17,837 nucleotides of DNA from Acidobacteriota bacterium. GTDB taxonomy: Bacteria > Acidobacteriota > Terriglobia > UBA7540. A model generated the notes under the pieces. That model saw only the letters and a list, made by a program, of their open reading frames with translations, did not search any database and was not told the origin of the DNA. Numbering within the stretch: the first letter of the stretch is position 1; every line of letters begins with the position of its first letter. The position numbers were made by a program, and so were the translations under genes. Shown here in pieces: positions 7,733-14,436 of the stretch. The stretch is taken from assembly GCA_021789565.1 (NCBI GenBank), contig JAJYJL010000029.1:1-17837 (forward strand), given 5' to 3'.

Positions 7733-7830
7733 GATGAAGTGTGAAGTATGAAGGATGAAATTCCGGTGACGAGTGATGAATGACGAGATACGGAAATTAC
7801 AAATTACAAATTACAAGTTACGAATTACCA
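7733..7830. repeat. Heptanucleotide repeat tract, 14 units in phase
   Basis: Read in sevens from 7733: GATGAAG, TGTGAAG, TATGAAG, GATGAAA, TTCCGGT, GACGAGT, GATGAAT, GACGAGA, TACGGAA, then three ATTACAA, GTTACGA, ATTACCA. Neighbouring units resemble each other, with a gradual change from GATGAAG-like to ATTACAA-like words while the phase is kept. It starts 6 nt after the TIM-barrel stop codon. No protein is apparent. Confidence 0.7.
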
Positions 7831-7950
7831 GGGGCATTCTGGTTCTGTTTTATGGAATCTGGAATTTGTAATCTGAAATCCAAGAGCGCACCAGCGGCTT
7901 GCATGCCGACCTCGGTCCGGCCAAACGAGTGTTTTATTTCATCCTTCATA
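7747..7950. repeat. 204-bp segment bounded by 15-bp perfect inverted repeats
   Basis: Positions 7747-7761 (TATGAAGGATGAAAT) are exactly complementary to 7936-7950 (ATTTCATCCTTCATA). The interior also has inverted relatives: ATTACAAATT words at 7794-7828 against AATTTGTAAT at 7863-7872. The segment fills most of the gap between two convergent genes. It could be a small palindromic element or two heptad arrays facing each other. Confidence 0.55.
7854..7881. repeat. Heptanucleotide tandem repeat, 4 units
   Basis: GGAATCT, GGAATTT, GTAATCT and GAAATCC follow each other. A two-unit relative, TTCATAA twice, is at 7945-7958. These share words with the 6431-6458 block. Confidence 0.55.
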
Positions 7951-7971
7951 ATTCATAATTTGTCTTCTTGC

Positions 7972-8985
7972 CTACGGTTCGCTCTGGCCGTTGCGCTGGC
8001 GCGGGCTGTTGCTGGGAATTCCCAGGTGCATGATGGTATCCGGGGCCATATCCATGGGGTGCAGGTTGTGGTACCAGCCGGTGGCGGACAGGGTGTCCGG
8101 ATAGTCGTGGACCAGCATGCCGGGCTGGTTAATGGGCAACTGTTTGGCGATGGTAGCATCGGGCCGCGCCACAAACGATCCCCAGTGCGAATATGGCCGC
8201 GATGAATTGTTGCAAATGGCCCACATGCGATTGTCGGCGCATCGGGTGGCAGCTTCGCGAGTGTTGAGCGTGTCCAGGCAGTTCGGGCCCGGGCTTCCGG
8301 CATTGCTGAAGGAATGCACCATCACCTTAACCCCCAGCTTGCGGTAGGCAATGTAGATTTGCGGCCAGCAGACGTCGTAACAAATGGCCAGGCCGATCTT
8401 CACTCCGCGGACTTCATGCGCCACCAGGCGGTTGCCGGCGGAGTAGTATTTCTGGTCGCCGCCGGTTAAAAAGCACTTGTCGTAGCGGTTCACGATTTTG
8501 CCCTCCGGATCGATCAGATAGACGCAATCGGTGGGCTTGGTGTTTGCGTCCAGAAAATGCGACGAGCCGAGGGCCAGCCACATGTTCAGTTCCCGGGCCA
8601 GCGCGCGCAGGCCGGTAGTCTCGTGACGCAGCTTGTCCCAATCATAGTTCTCGAAGGACGGAAGGTCCGTGCCCGGATAGCCCGACAGGCTGGCCTCCGA
8701 GGTGTGCAGCATGTGCGCTCCCTGGGCGTGCGCCTGGTGCATAAAGTCGCGGACGTATTTGGCATTTTCCGCCGCGCTGCCGCTGCAGGGAAACTGGCAG
8801 GTGGCGATGCGAAGTTTTTCACTGGATGGGGTTTCGGCGGGCGTTGCTGCCGATGCTTCGGCGGCGTTGGGCAATCCCGCGGCGGCGGCGAGAGAGGGCA
8901 AAGCATTCAATCCGGCCGCGCCCGCCAGCGCCTTGCCGGTGGTTTTGATGGCCTGCCGCCTGGTTATTTGTTTGTTGGAAGACAT
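7972..8985 (-). CDS. Tat-exported carbon-nitrogen hydrolase (nitrilase superfamily)
   Basis: The 337-residue protein has a twin-arginine-type leader (ITRRQAIK at 7-14, followed by an Ala/Leu-rich stretch to about residue 45) and a CN-hydrolase domain from about 57 to 325. The Glu-Lys-Cys triad is visible: E97 in SEASLSGY, K170 in RYDKCFL and C202 in AICYDVCWP. Such enzymes hydrolyse nitriles, amides or N-carbamoyl compounds through a cysteine thioester. The specific substrate is not evident. The start at 8985 is the only nearby ATG giving the Tat motif; GAGGAGG lies about 14 nt upstream, farther than usual. It is leftward and converges on the other Tat-exported protein; 245 bp of repeats lie between them. 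Confidence 0.88.
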   Translation of the reverse strand: MSSNKQITRRQAIKTTGKALAGAAGLNALPSLAAAAGLPNAAEASAATPAETPSSEKLRIATCQFPCSGSAAENAKYVRDFMHQAHAQGAHMLHTSEASLSGYPGTDLPSFENYDWDKLRHETTGLRALARELNMWLALGSSHFLDANTKPTDCVYLIDPEGKIVNRYDKCFLTGGDQKYYSAGNRLVAHEVRGVKIGLAICYDVCWPQIYIAYRKLGVKVMVHSFSNAGSPGPNCLDTLNTREAATRCADNRMWAICNNSSRPYSHWGSFVARPDATIAKQLPINQPGMLVHDYPDTLSATGWYHNLHPMDMAPDTIMHLGIPSNSPRQRNGQSEP

Positions 8986-9059
8986 GGAATAACGTCAAAC
9001 CTCCTCTTTCGCGATAGACCCTGCGGTACGAGGTCTAGGAGAAGCAGATTTTCGCCGTT

Positions 9060-10610
9060 TCAGGAACTACCTCCGATTTTTGCTCCGATCACTTCACCCG
9101 AAACGATAATTTCCACCCGGCGGTTCTTTTGCCGTCCTTCAGAGGTGTTGTTGTCAGCCACCGGCATGGCTTCCCCGAATCCCTTGGCGCTAATACTATT
9201 CTGGTCCACGCCCTGCGAGATTAAGAAATCGCGCACCGCCTCGGCGCGCTGCTGGGAGGGCTTCTGGTTGAAATCTTCGCTCCCCACATTATCGGTGTAG
9301 CCTTCCACCTGCAGATTCAGTCCGGAATGGCTTGAGACGATTCCCGCCAGACGGGCCAGCCGCATCTGGGCCTCCGGGCGCAGGTTGTATTTTCCGGTGG
9401 CAAACAACACGCCCGCCATGGTCACCACCAGGCCCCGCGGCGTGTCGCGGGTAGCCATAACGGCGTTGAGCTGGTCCAGCAACTGGGCCCGCAGAGCCTG
9501 GGCCACCTGGCGAGCACGTTCGGCATCCTCCTGCGCCGCCTTTTCCCTGGCTGCCAGGGCCCGTGCCTGCGCGCTGGCCGCTTCTTCCCTCGCCCTGGTG
9601 GCTTCGGCCTCCGCCTTCAGTTGCGCTTCCCTTGCCGCGGCAAGTTCCGCCTGGCGCTGGGCTTCTTCATCGGCTTGCCGCTTGGCTTCCGCCGCCTGTG
9701 CAGCGGCTTTGGCTTCTGCTTCAGCTCTGGCCTGGGCGGCTGCCACCTGGCGCTCCTGCGCAATCTTTTCAGCTTCCTGCCGCTGGGCGGCGAGCGAGCG
9801 GGCATCTTCCGCAAATTGCACCGTCTGTCTCGCGTCCGAGACGATCACCTTTTTCCTGGCCTTTCCGGCCAGCGCATTCTCGGCCATCTTCAGGCTGCCC
9901 TCGGCTTCTTTGAATATCTCCGGAGCGTACTTTTCCGCGCCGTGCGAGCGGGCGATTTCAACAGAGTTCCTGGCCTCGTACATTTCCAGCGGAACGTGCC
10001 TGAGATCCAGCGTGAAACCCAGTGGATTTCCCAGCTTTTCGTATTGGCTGCGTTGCATGAGCGGGTAGTCTTTGACCGCGAAGATTTTGCCCTTGGTGGA
10101 CTTGCCAGGTTCGTTTTCGAGGACGATCAGTTCACTGGGGCGGGAGACCGCGAAATAGGGCTCGGCGGTGACGAACAGAGAGAAAGTCTGCAGTTGCGTC
10201 GTGGCTTTCAGCTCTCCCTTTCCGTCTTTGCTGGGCTGGATTTCTCCCAGGTTGTCGCTTCGTCCCTCAGGCGAGGCGGCCCACAGGACGTAGGTGAGAA
10301 ACTGGTCGCCAAATTTCCCCGGCCGCGAGAGCCCTGTGACATTCACCTCAATATTTGTTACGCCCGGCTTGGCCTCGACCCTGGCCTCTCCGCTGGCGTC
10401 TGGCAACAATCGGGTGCCCACCAGGTCTACCGTCGTCTTCCCGCCGCCTGCCCGGTAGCCAACCGCTTTGACGAGTTTCTTAACAAGGTGTTCCCCCGCC
10501 GTTGCCGCCTGCTGCTGGCCGGCCAGGGCCAGGGTTGGAAACATGAGAGCTATAAAGGCAATCAAAACAGCGCACAGGCGTTTATTTCCTAACGTGCCAT
10601 GGGGTTCCAT
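9060..10610 (-). CDS. OmpA-family envelope protein with Ala-rich coiled coil
   Basis: The 516-residue product has a signal peptide (basic GNKR, hydrophobic 11-28, cleavage near ALA-GQ at 30). A beta-rich N-terminal domain covers about 55-165. A long Ala/Glu/Arg/Gln-rich helical segment (about 215-380) is predicted to form a coiled coil. A C-terminal OmpA-like peptidoglycan-binding domain (about 392-505) contains GYTDNVGS (D440) and NRRVEI (496-501), the positions that grip diaminopimelate in the family. The likely role is tethering or spacing the envelope against the cell wall. AGGAGG 5 nt before the ATG fixes the start. An IS630 element ends directly next to this ribosome binding site, so the native promoter has been displaced. 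Confidence 0.9.
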   Translation of the reverse strand: MEPHGTLGNKRLCAVLIAFIALMFPTLALAGQQQAATAGEHLVKKLVKAVGYRAGGGKTTVDLVGTRLLPDASGEARVEAKPGVTNIEVNVTGLSRPGKFGDQFLTYVLWAASPEGRSDNLGEIQPSKDGKGELKATTQLQTFSLFVTAEPYFAVSRPSELIVLENEPGKSTKGKIFAVKDYPLMQRSQYEKLGNPLGFTLDLRHVPLEMYEARNSVEIARSHGAEKYAPEIFKEAEGSLKMAENALAGKARKKVIVSDARQTVQFAEDARSLAAQRQEAEKIAQERQVAAAQARAEAEAKAAAQAAEAKRQADEEAQRQAELAAAREAQLKAEAEATRAREEAASAQARALAAREKAAQEDAERARQVAQALRAQLLDQLNAVMATRDTPRGLVVTMAGVLFATGKYNLRPEAQMRLARLAGIVSSHSGLNLQVEGYTDNVGSEDFNQKPSQQRAEAVRDFLISQGVDQNSISAKGFGEAMPVADNNTSEGRQKNRRVEIIVSGEVIGAKIGGSS

Positions 10611-10615
10611 TTCTT

Positions 10616-10621
10616 CCTCCT
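10616..10621 (-). promoter_or_regulatory. Ribosome binding site of the OmpA-family gene at the IS edge
   Basis: AGGAGG in the leftward direction, 5 nt from the ATG at 10610. Its first base is the T of the TA dinucleotide that flanks the IS630 element, so the insertion left the site intact but replaced everything upstream. Confidence 0.75.
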
Positions 10622-10622
10622 A

Positions 10623-10646
10623 TTGATCTCTGTATAAATAATGCAA
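10623..10646. repeat. IS630 left terminal inverted repeat
   Basis: Begins TTGATCTCTGTATAAATAAT. It differs from the right end's complement at three positions. Confidence 0.85.
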
Positions 10647-10673
10647 TACAATATCCTTCAGGAGGGAACACGT

Positions 10674-11701
10674 ATGGCCCGACTGAAGGGCAGTGCCGAT
10701 CTTCTCGAAGACCGTCGCCGGCGAGCCTTGGCCTTGTGGGACACGGGCTTGTCGCTGAACGAAGTGGGGCGTCGCATCGGCTGCGCGCCCAGTTCCGTTA
10801 TGCGCTGGCTGCGGGCGCGCCGCCGAGGAGGTTCCAACGCCTTGCGGGTGCGCTTCTCGCCGGGACGCCCGCTGAAGCTGGGTCTGAGTCAGCGGCGCCG
10901 CTTGCTGAAGCTGCTGCTCCAGGGAGCGCGGGCGCACGGCTACCGGACGCAGTTGTGGACCACCGCTCGCATCGCCGAAGTCATCCGGCGGGAGTTCGGC
11001 GTACACTACCATCGCGATCATGTCGGCCGGCTGCTGCATAGCCTCAACTGGAGCCCTCAGAAGCCCGAAACGCGCGCCCTCGAGCGCGACGAGCGAGCCA
11101 TCGAACGCTGGAAGCGGAACGACTGGCCGCGCGTAAAAAAAACGCCGCACGGCTGGGCGCCCACCTAGTTTTTGCCGATGAATCGGGCTTCTTGTTGGCT
11201 CCCTTGGTGGTCCGAAGTTGGGCGCCCCAGGGTGCGACTCCCTTTCAGTATCATCGCCAAGGACGCCGGGACAAAATCTCCGTCATCTCCGGAATCTCGG
11301 TCAGCTCCCGAAGGCAGCGCTTGGGCCTCTACTACCTGCTTTTCTTCGACAACATCGGACAGGAAGAAGTGTGCCTCTTCCTCCGCGAGTTGCTGCGCCA
11401 CTTCCGGGGTCCCGTGATCGTTCTGCTGGACAACTCCTCCACCCATCATGGCGCGCCTCTGGCCAGGCTGCTCCGTCGGCACCCGCGCCTGCACATCGAG
11501 CACTTTCCCGCCTACGCCCCAGAGCTCAACCCCGACGAAGGCGTTTGGTCTCTGGCCAAACGCGACCTCGCCAACGGATGCCCGCTCGACGTGGATGAGC
11601 TGATGAACAGCGTCATCCGCTCGATCAACGAGATTCGAACTTCCCCCGAAAAACTCCGGGGCTGCATCCTCGAATCCGACCTCCCTCATTTTTTGTCCTA
11701 A
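10674..11701 (+). CDS. IS630-family transposase, produced by -1 frameshift
   Basis: The first phase runs from the ATG at 10674 (AGGAGG 8 nt upstream) to a TAG at 11166-11168 and carries a helix-turn-helix near residues 18-45 (LSLNEVGRRIGCAPSSVMRW). The second phase ends at 11701. Slipping back one base at the A8 run (11135-11142) joins them into about 342 residues, the normal family length. The joined product reads through HLVFADESGF. Catalytic DDE residues all lie after the shift: D in FADESG (11177-11179), D in LLDNSSTHH (11429-11431) and E in NPDEGVW (11537-11539). The first phase alone would be a DNA-binding fragment without catalytic residues, often an inhibitor in such elements. A sequencing error in the A-run is the alternative explanation. 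Confidence 0.88.
11135..11141 (+). other. A-AAA-AAA slippery site for -1 frameshifting
   Basis: Zero-frame codons are GTA AAA AAA ACG. Slippage by -1 on the two AAA codons puts AAC next and opens the transposase frame. A GC-rich palindrome, TGGGCGCCCA (11154-11163), lies 12 nt downstream and could help stall the ribosome. The shift must occur before the zero-frame TAG at 11166. Confidence 0.75.
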
Positions 11702-11705
11702 ATCG

Positions 11706-11729
11706 TTGCATTATTTATGCAGAACTCAA
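11706..11729. repeat. IS630 right terminal inverted repeat
   Basis: Starts TTGCATTATTTATGCAGAAC. It contains the ATG (11717) that now opens the downstream SnoaL-like frame. Confidence 0.85.
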
Positions 11730-12178
11730 TAGGGTTTGTCTTGCCGATGGGTGTCGTGAGGGCCGACAAGCAGGCGAAGGACGAGGTAGCGATTCGAAAA
11801 GTATTTTCAGGCTTTGCCGAAGCGTGGGCGAAGGATGACACGAAAGCCATGGCTTCTTTCTATAGTGAAGATGGAGATGTTGTGGACCTCCGGGGCCGCG
11901 TATTCTCAGGGCGAGCCGGAGTGGAGCAATCCTTGGCGAACGGACATGCGATGACTTTCAAAGGCTCCCACATCAGCTTTTCGACCGGAACTATACGATT
12001 CATCAAGCCGGATGTGGCCATATTCACCACGGACTTTAAAATTCCGGATGCTCACGCCCCCGGCGGGCAGCCCATGAGGGCGGGAGGAGTTTTGACCTCG
12101 GTGATGGTGAAAAGGGGCGGGAAGTGGTTGATATTTTCATCTCGCCCCATGGTTCCACCGCCACCTCCCGCGCAGTAG
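11717..12178 (+). CDS. SnoaL/NTF2-like (SgcJ/DUF4440-type) protein, 5' end replaced by IS630
   Basis: The 153-residue frame has an NTF2-like fold pattern: helix-rich EVAIRKVFSGFAEAWAKDD, then MASFYSEDGDVVD, GRAGVEQS and strands ending GKWLIFSSRPMV. The family forms cone-shaped pockets used as small-molecule enzymes or binding proteins, and many members are secreted. The first five codons come from the IS630 inverted repeat and the junction TA. The native sequence that follows (GFVLPMGVVRADKQ) looks like the end of a secretion signal. No ribosome binding site precedes 11717 or the next ATG at 11747. Translation might be coupled to the transposase, which stops 15 nt upstream. The gene is probably impaired in export or silent. 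Confidence 0.72.
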   Translation: MQNSIGFVLPMGVVRADKQAKDEVAIRKVFSGFAEAWAKDDTKAMASFYSEDGDVVDLRGRVFSGRAGVEQSLANGHAMTFKGSHISFSTGTIRFIKPDVAIFTTDFKIPDAHAPGGQPMRAGGVLTSVMVKRGGKWLIFSSRPMVPPPPPAQ

Positions 12179-12195
12179 CCGGCCAGCCGAAGAAC

Positions 12196-12220
12196 CCACG
12201 TCACAAAAAGCGTGACGTGG
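12196..12220 (+). terminator. 9-bp perfect hairpin after the SnoaL-like gene
   Basis: CCACGTCAC (12196-12204) and GTGACGTGG (12212-12220) are perfect arms around AAAAAGC, 18 nt after the stop codon. No T-run follows rightward. Read leftward, the loop is GCTTTTT, also not a standard tail. It overlaps the end of the helicase remnant. Confidence 0.4.
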
Positions 12221-12377
12221 CAACCAGTTGGACGATGCCGCGTACGAAGCTTTTCCTAATCGGTTCCAAAATGGACGGTAGTGCTTTGCGACATGTAACA
12301 CGTCAATAGGTTGTTGCGCGCGTCGAGCCAACGTAGAGATAGTCGGGGAAGAGGTCAGATTTTTCGTCGCAAGAATG
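12201..12377 (-). pseudogene. C-terminal piece of an IS-interrupted UvrD-like helicase
   Basis: Read leftward from the IS edge at 12377, the frame gives HSCDEKSDLFPDYLYVGSTR followed by ATTY. YLYVGSTRA is superfamily 1 helicase motif VI. An in-frame TGA (12305-12303) follows TTY; if it is ignored, the frame continues RVTCRKALPSILEPI and on to a TGA at 12203-12201. Intact relatives usually have a leucine where the first TGA falls. The matching upstream piece is at 14437-15086, on the far side of the IS1634 element. Confidence 0.7.
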
Positions 12378-12395
12378 CCTAGCCCAACTTTCGCA
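12378..12395. repeat. IS1634-type left terminal inverted repeat
   Basis: CCTAGCCCAACTTTCGCA, an exact complement of the right end at 14419-14436. Confidence 0.85.
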
Positions 12396-12538
12396 TGTCG
12401 GGGCCATTCCGAACGAAATTTGAGCTAGCGGCGGGTGCAACTGTTTCCGAATCAGCGCGCGCTCGGTGAAATGCGGTTGTAGTGCCGACCTACCCTCTTT
12501 ACAGGGGCGGGGGCCTTTTGTCAGGATGCGCGCTGAGG

Positions 12539-14356
12539 ATGTTTCTGCGCAGCAAGCGACGGTGGAAGGATGGCAAGGAGCACCGCTATTTCAGCGTGGT
12601 GGAGAACCGTCGGGTGCCGTCGGGGAGCGTGGTGCAGCGGCAGGTTTTATTTTTAGGCGAGATCAACGACAGCCAAGAGGCGGCGTGGTGCAAGACGCTG
12701 GAGGTGTTGGACGAGGCCGAGCAGCGGGCCCGGACGCTGAGCCTGTTTCCAGAGGACCGGGAGATTCCCGCCGATGCGCTGGATGCGGTGCAAGTGAAGC
12801 TGGAGGCGATGGAGCTGCGGCGGGCGCGGGCCTACGGGAATTACTGGCTGGGCTGCGAGCTGTGGGAGCGGTGGGGGCTGCGAGAGTTTTGGGAAGCGCG
12901 GCTGGGCCGAGGGCGGGAAGAAGTGCCGTGGGCGAAAGTGCTGGAGTTGCTGGTGGTGAGCCGGCTGATCTCACCGGGCAGCGAATTTCGTTTGCACCGG
13001 CAAGGCTTCGATCAAAGTGCCATGGGCGATCTGTTGGGATGCGGATTCGCGGTGGCCGAGAAGGATCGGCTCTATCGCTGCCTGGATCATCTGCTGGAAC
13101 ACAAGCTGGCCTTGTTTGATCACCTGCGGCAGCGCTGGCAAGACCTGTTTCAGGCGCGATTCGACGTGCTGCTGTACGACCTGACGAGCACATACATCGA
13201 GGGCGAAGGGGAGGAGATTCCCAAGGCGAAGCATGGCTACAGCCGCGACCACCGGTTTGATTGCCGGCAAGTAGTGATCGCGCTGGTGGTGGCGCCGGAA
13301 GGATTTCCGCTGGCTTACGAAGTGATGGCGGGGAACACGTCGGATCGGACCACGCTGCGCGGCTTTCTCACCAAGATCGAAGCCCAGTACGGGCGAGCGC
13401 GGCGGGTGAGGGGGCCCCACGTTTTGCGGGTGGGGGTGATGGACCGCGGCATTCCCGATGAAGAAGTGCTCGAAGAGATCCGCGCTTCCCGGCCGGAAGT
13501 GTTCTATCTGGTGGGGACCCCACGAAGCAAGATTCAGGAGTACGAGAAGAAGTGGCTGGAACTGCCCTGGCGAAAAGTGCGCGAGTCGGTGGAGGTGAAG
13601 CTGTTTGCCGAGGGCGGAGAATTATACGTGCTGGCCAAGAGCGCCGGGCGACGCGCCAAGGAACGCGCCATCCGGCGGCGCAAGCTGGCCCGTCTGCTTG
13701 GGCAACTGCGCGCCCTGCGCCGCAAGCCGCCGGCGCGCGATCAGCTTTTGCTGCGCCTGGGAGCGGCCAAGAAGGAGGCGGGGCGAGCTTTCGGCTTCGT
13801 CTCCCTCGGCCTGCCCAAAGAAGGCGAGGCCGTGACCCGCCAGAACTTTACTTTTCGTTTGGACCAAGAAAAGTTGCAGAAGGCGGAGCTTGGCGACGGA
13901 CACTATCTGCTGCGCTCCAACCTGGTGAGTGAAGACGCCGCTGTACTGGGGGAGCTTTATGTCCAACTGACGCAGATCGAGGCGGCGTTCCGCACGCTCC
14001 AGAGCGAACTGGGGTTGCGCCCGATTTATCACCAGGTGGAACAGCGCGTCGAGGCGCACATCTTTGTGGCCTTCCAAGCCTACGCCCTGTCGGTCACGCT
14101 GAAGCAGCGGCTGACGGCCTTGGCGCCGGGCCTGACGCCCCGCGCCGTCCTGGAAAAGCTGGCCACGATTCAAATGCTCGAGGTCTGCTTACCGACCACG
14201 GACGGGCGGTGGCTGATCATGCCCCGCTATACCCAACCCGAACCCGATCAGCAAGTGCTGTTGCATCGGTTGGGACTCACACTGCCCGCCCAGCCGTCAC
14301 CGAGAATCAAGGGCCAGGAGCGTTCCGAGATCGGACCGACGAGGCGGAAAATGTAG
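12539..14356 (+). CDS. IS1634-family transposase
   Basis: About 605 residues from the ATG at 12539; the frame is open to a GTG at 12482, but the extra residues look unrelated. The DDE set of the IS4 superfamily is visible: D214 in LLYDLTSTYIEG, D302 in GVMDRGIPDEE and E481 in QIEAAFRTLQSELGLRP, with the long beta-strand insertion between the second D and the E that is typical of IS4-like enzymes. HGYSRDHRFDCRQV and MAGNTSDRTTL are further family-like blocks. The frame has no interruption, so the enzyme is probably functional. No strong ribosome binding site precedes the start (GAGG directly abuts it), so the start is uncertain. Confidence 0.88.
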   Translation: MFLRSKRRWKDGKEHRYFSVVENRRVPSGSVVQRQVLFLGEINDSQEAAWCKTLEVLDEAEQRARTLSLFPEDREIPADALDAVQVKLEAMELRRARAYGNYWLGCELWERWGLREFWEARLGRGREEVPWAKVLELLVVSRLISPGSEFRLHRQGFDQSAMGDLLGCGFAVAEKDRLYRCLDHLLEHKLALFDHLRQRWQDLFQARFDVLLYDLTSTYIEGEGEEIPKAKHGYSRDHRFDCRQVVIALVVAPEGFPLAYEVMAGNTSDRTTLRGFLTKIEAQYGRARRVRGPHVLRVGVMDRGIPDEEVLEEIRASRPEVFYLVGTPRSKIQEYEKKWLELPWRKVRESVEVKLFAEGGELYVLAKSAGRRAKERAIRRRKLARLLGQLRALRRKPPARDQLLLRLGAAKKEAGRAFGFVSLGLPKEGEAVTRQNFTFRLDQEKLQKAELGDGHYLLRSNLVSEDAAVLGELYVQLTQIEAAFRTLQSELGLRPIYHQVEQRVEAHIFVAFQAYALSVTLKQRLTALAPGLTPRAVLEKLATIQMLEVCLPTTDGRWLIMPRYTQPEPDQQVLLHRLGLTLPAQPSPRIKGQERSEIGPTRRKM

Positions 14357-14418
14357 TGCCGACCTTGGAGGTCCCTGTAATGAAAACGCAAGGGTTAGGC
14401 GACCGCCAAGCCTCCAAC

Positions 14419-14436
14419 TGCGAAAGTTGGGCTAGG
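14419..14436. repeat. IS1634-type right terminal inverted repeat
   Basis: TGCGAAAGTTGGGCTAGG, the complement of the left end. Leftward translation of the helicase remnant runs into it (FFAD then LAQLSQL), which marks the exact junction. Confidence 0.85.

Larger units (their letters stand above)
10623..11729 (+). mobile_element. IS630-family insertion sequence (Tc1/mariner-like), 1107 bp
   Basis: The element is bounded by 24-bp terminal inverted repeats (10623-10646 and 11706-11729; 21 of 24 match, sharing ATAAATAATGCAA at the inner end). It is flanked on both sides by TA (10621-10622 and 11730-11731), the target duplication of this family. It carries one transposase in two overlapping phases. 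Ends, flanks and the DDE set all look intact, so it may be active or recent. Confidence 0.9.
12378..14436 (+). mobile_element. IS1634-type (IS4 superfamily) insertion sequence, 2059 bp
   Basis: Perfect 18-bp terminal inverted repeats CCTAGCCCAACTTTCGCA (12378-12395, and inverted at 14419-14436) enclose one large transposase gene. The element lies inside a leftward UvrD-like helicase gene, whose halves are readable immediately outside both ends. No target-site duplication is visible (left flank AGAATG, right flank TCCGCG), although this family normally makes 5-6 bp copies. This suggests loss of a few bases at the junction. The family name rests on transposase motifs and size. Confidence 0.85.

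Noticed and set aside
9621..10592. Rightward open frame opposite the OmpA-family gene
   Set aside because: Antisense to the Ala-rich coiled coil; open only because of biased codons, with no family resemblance.
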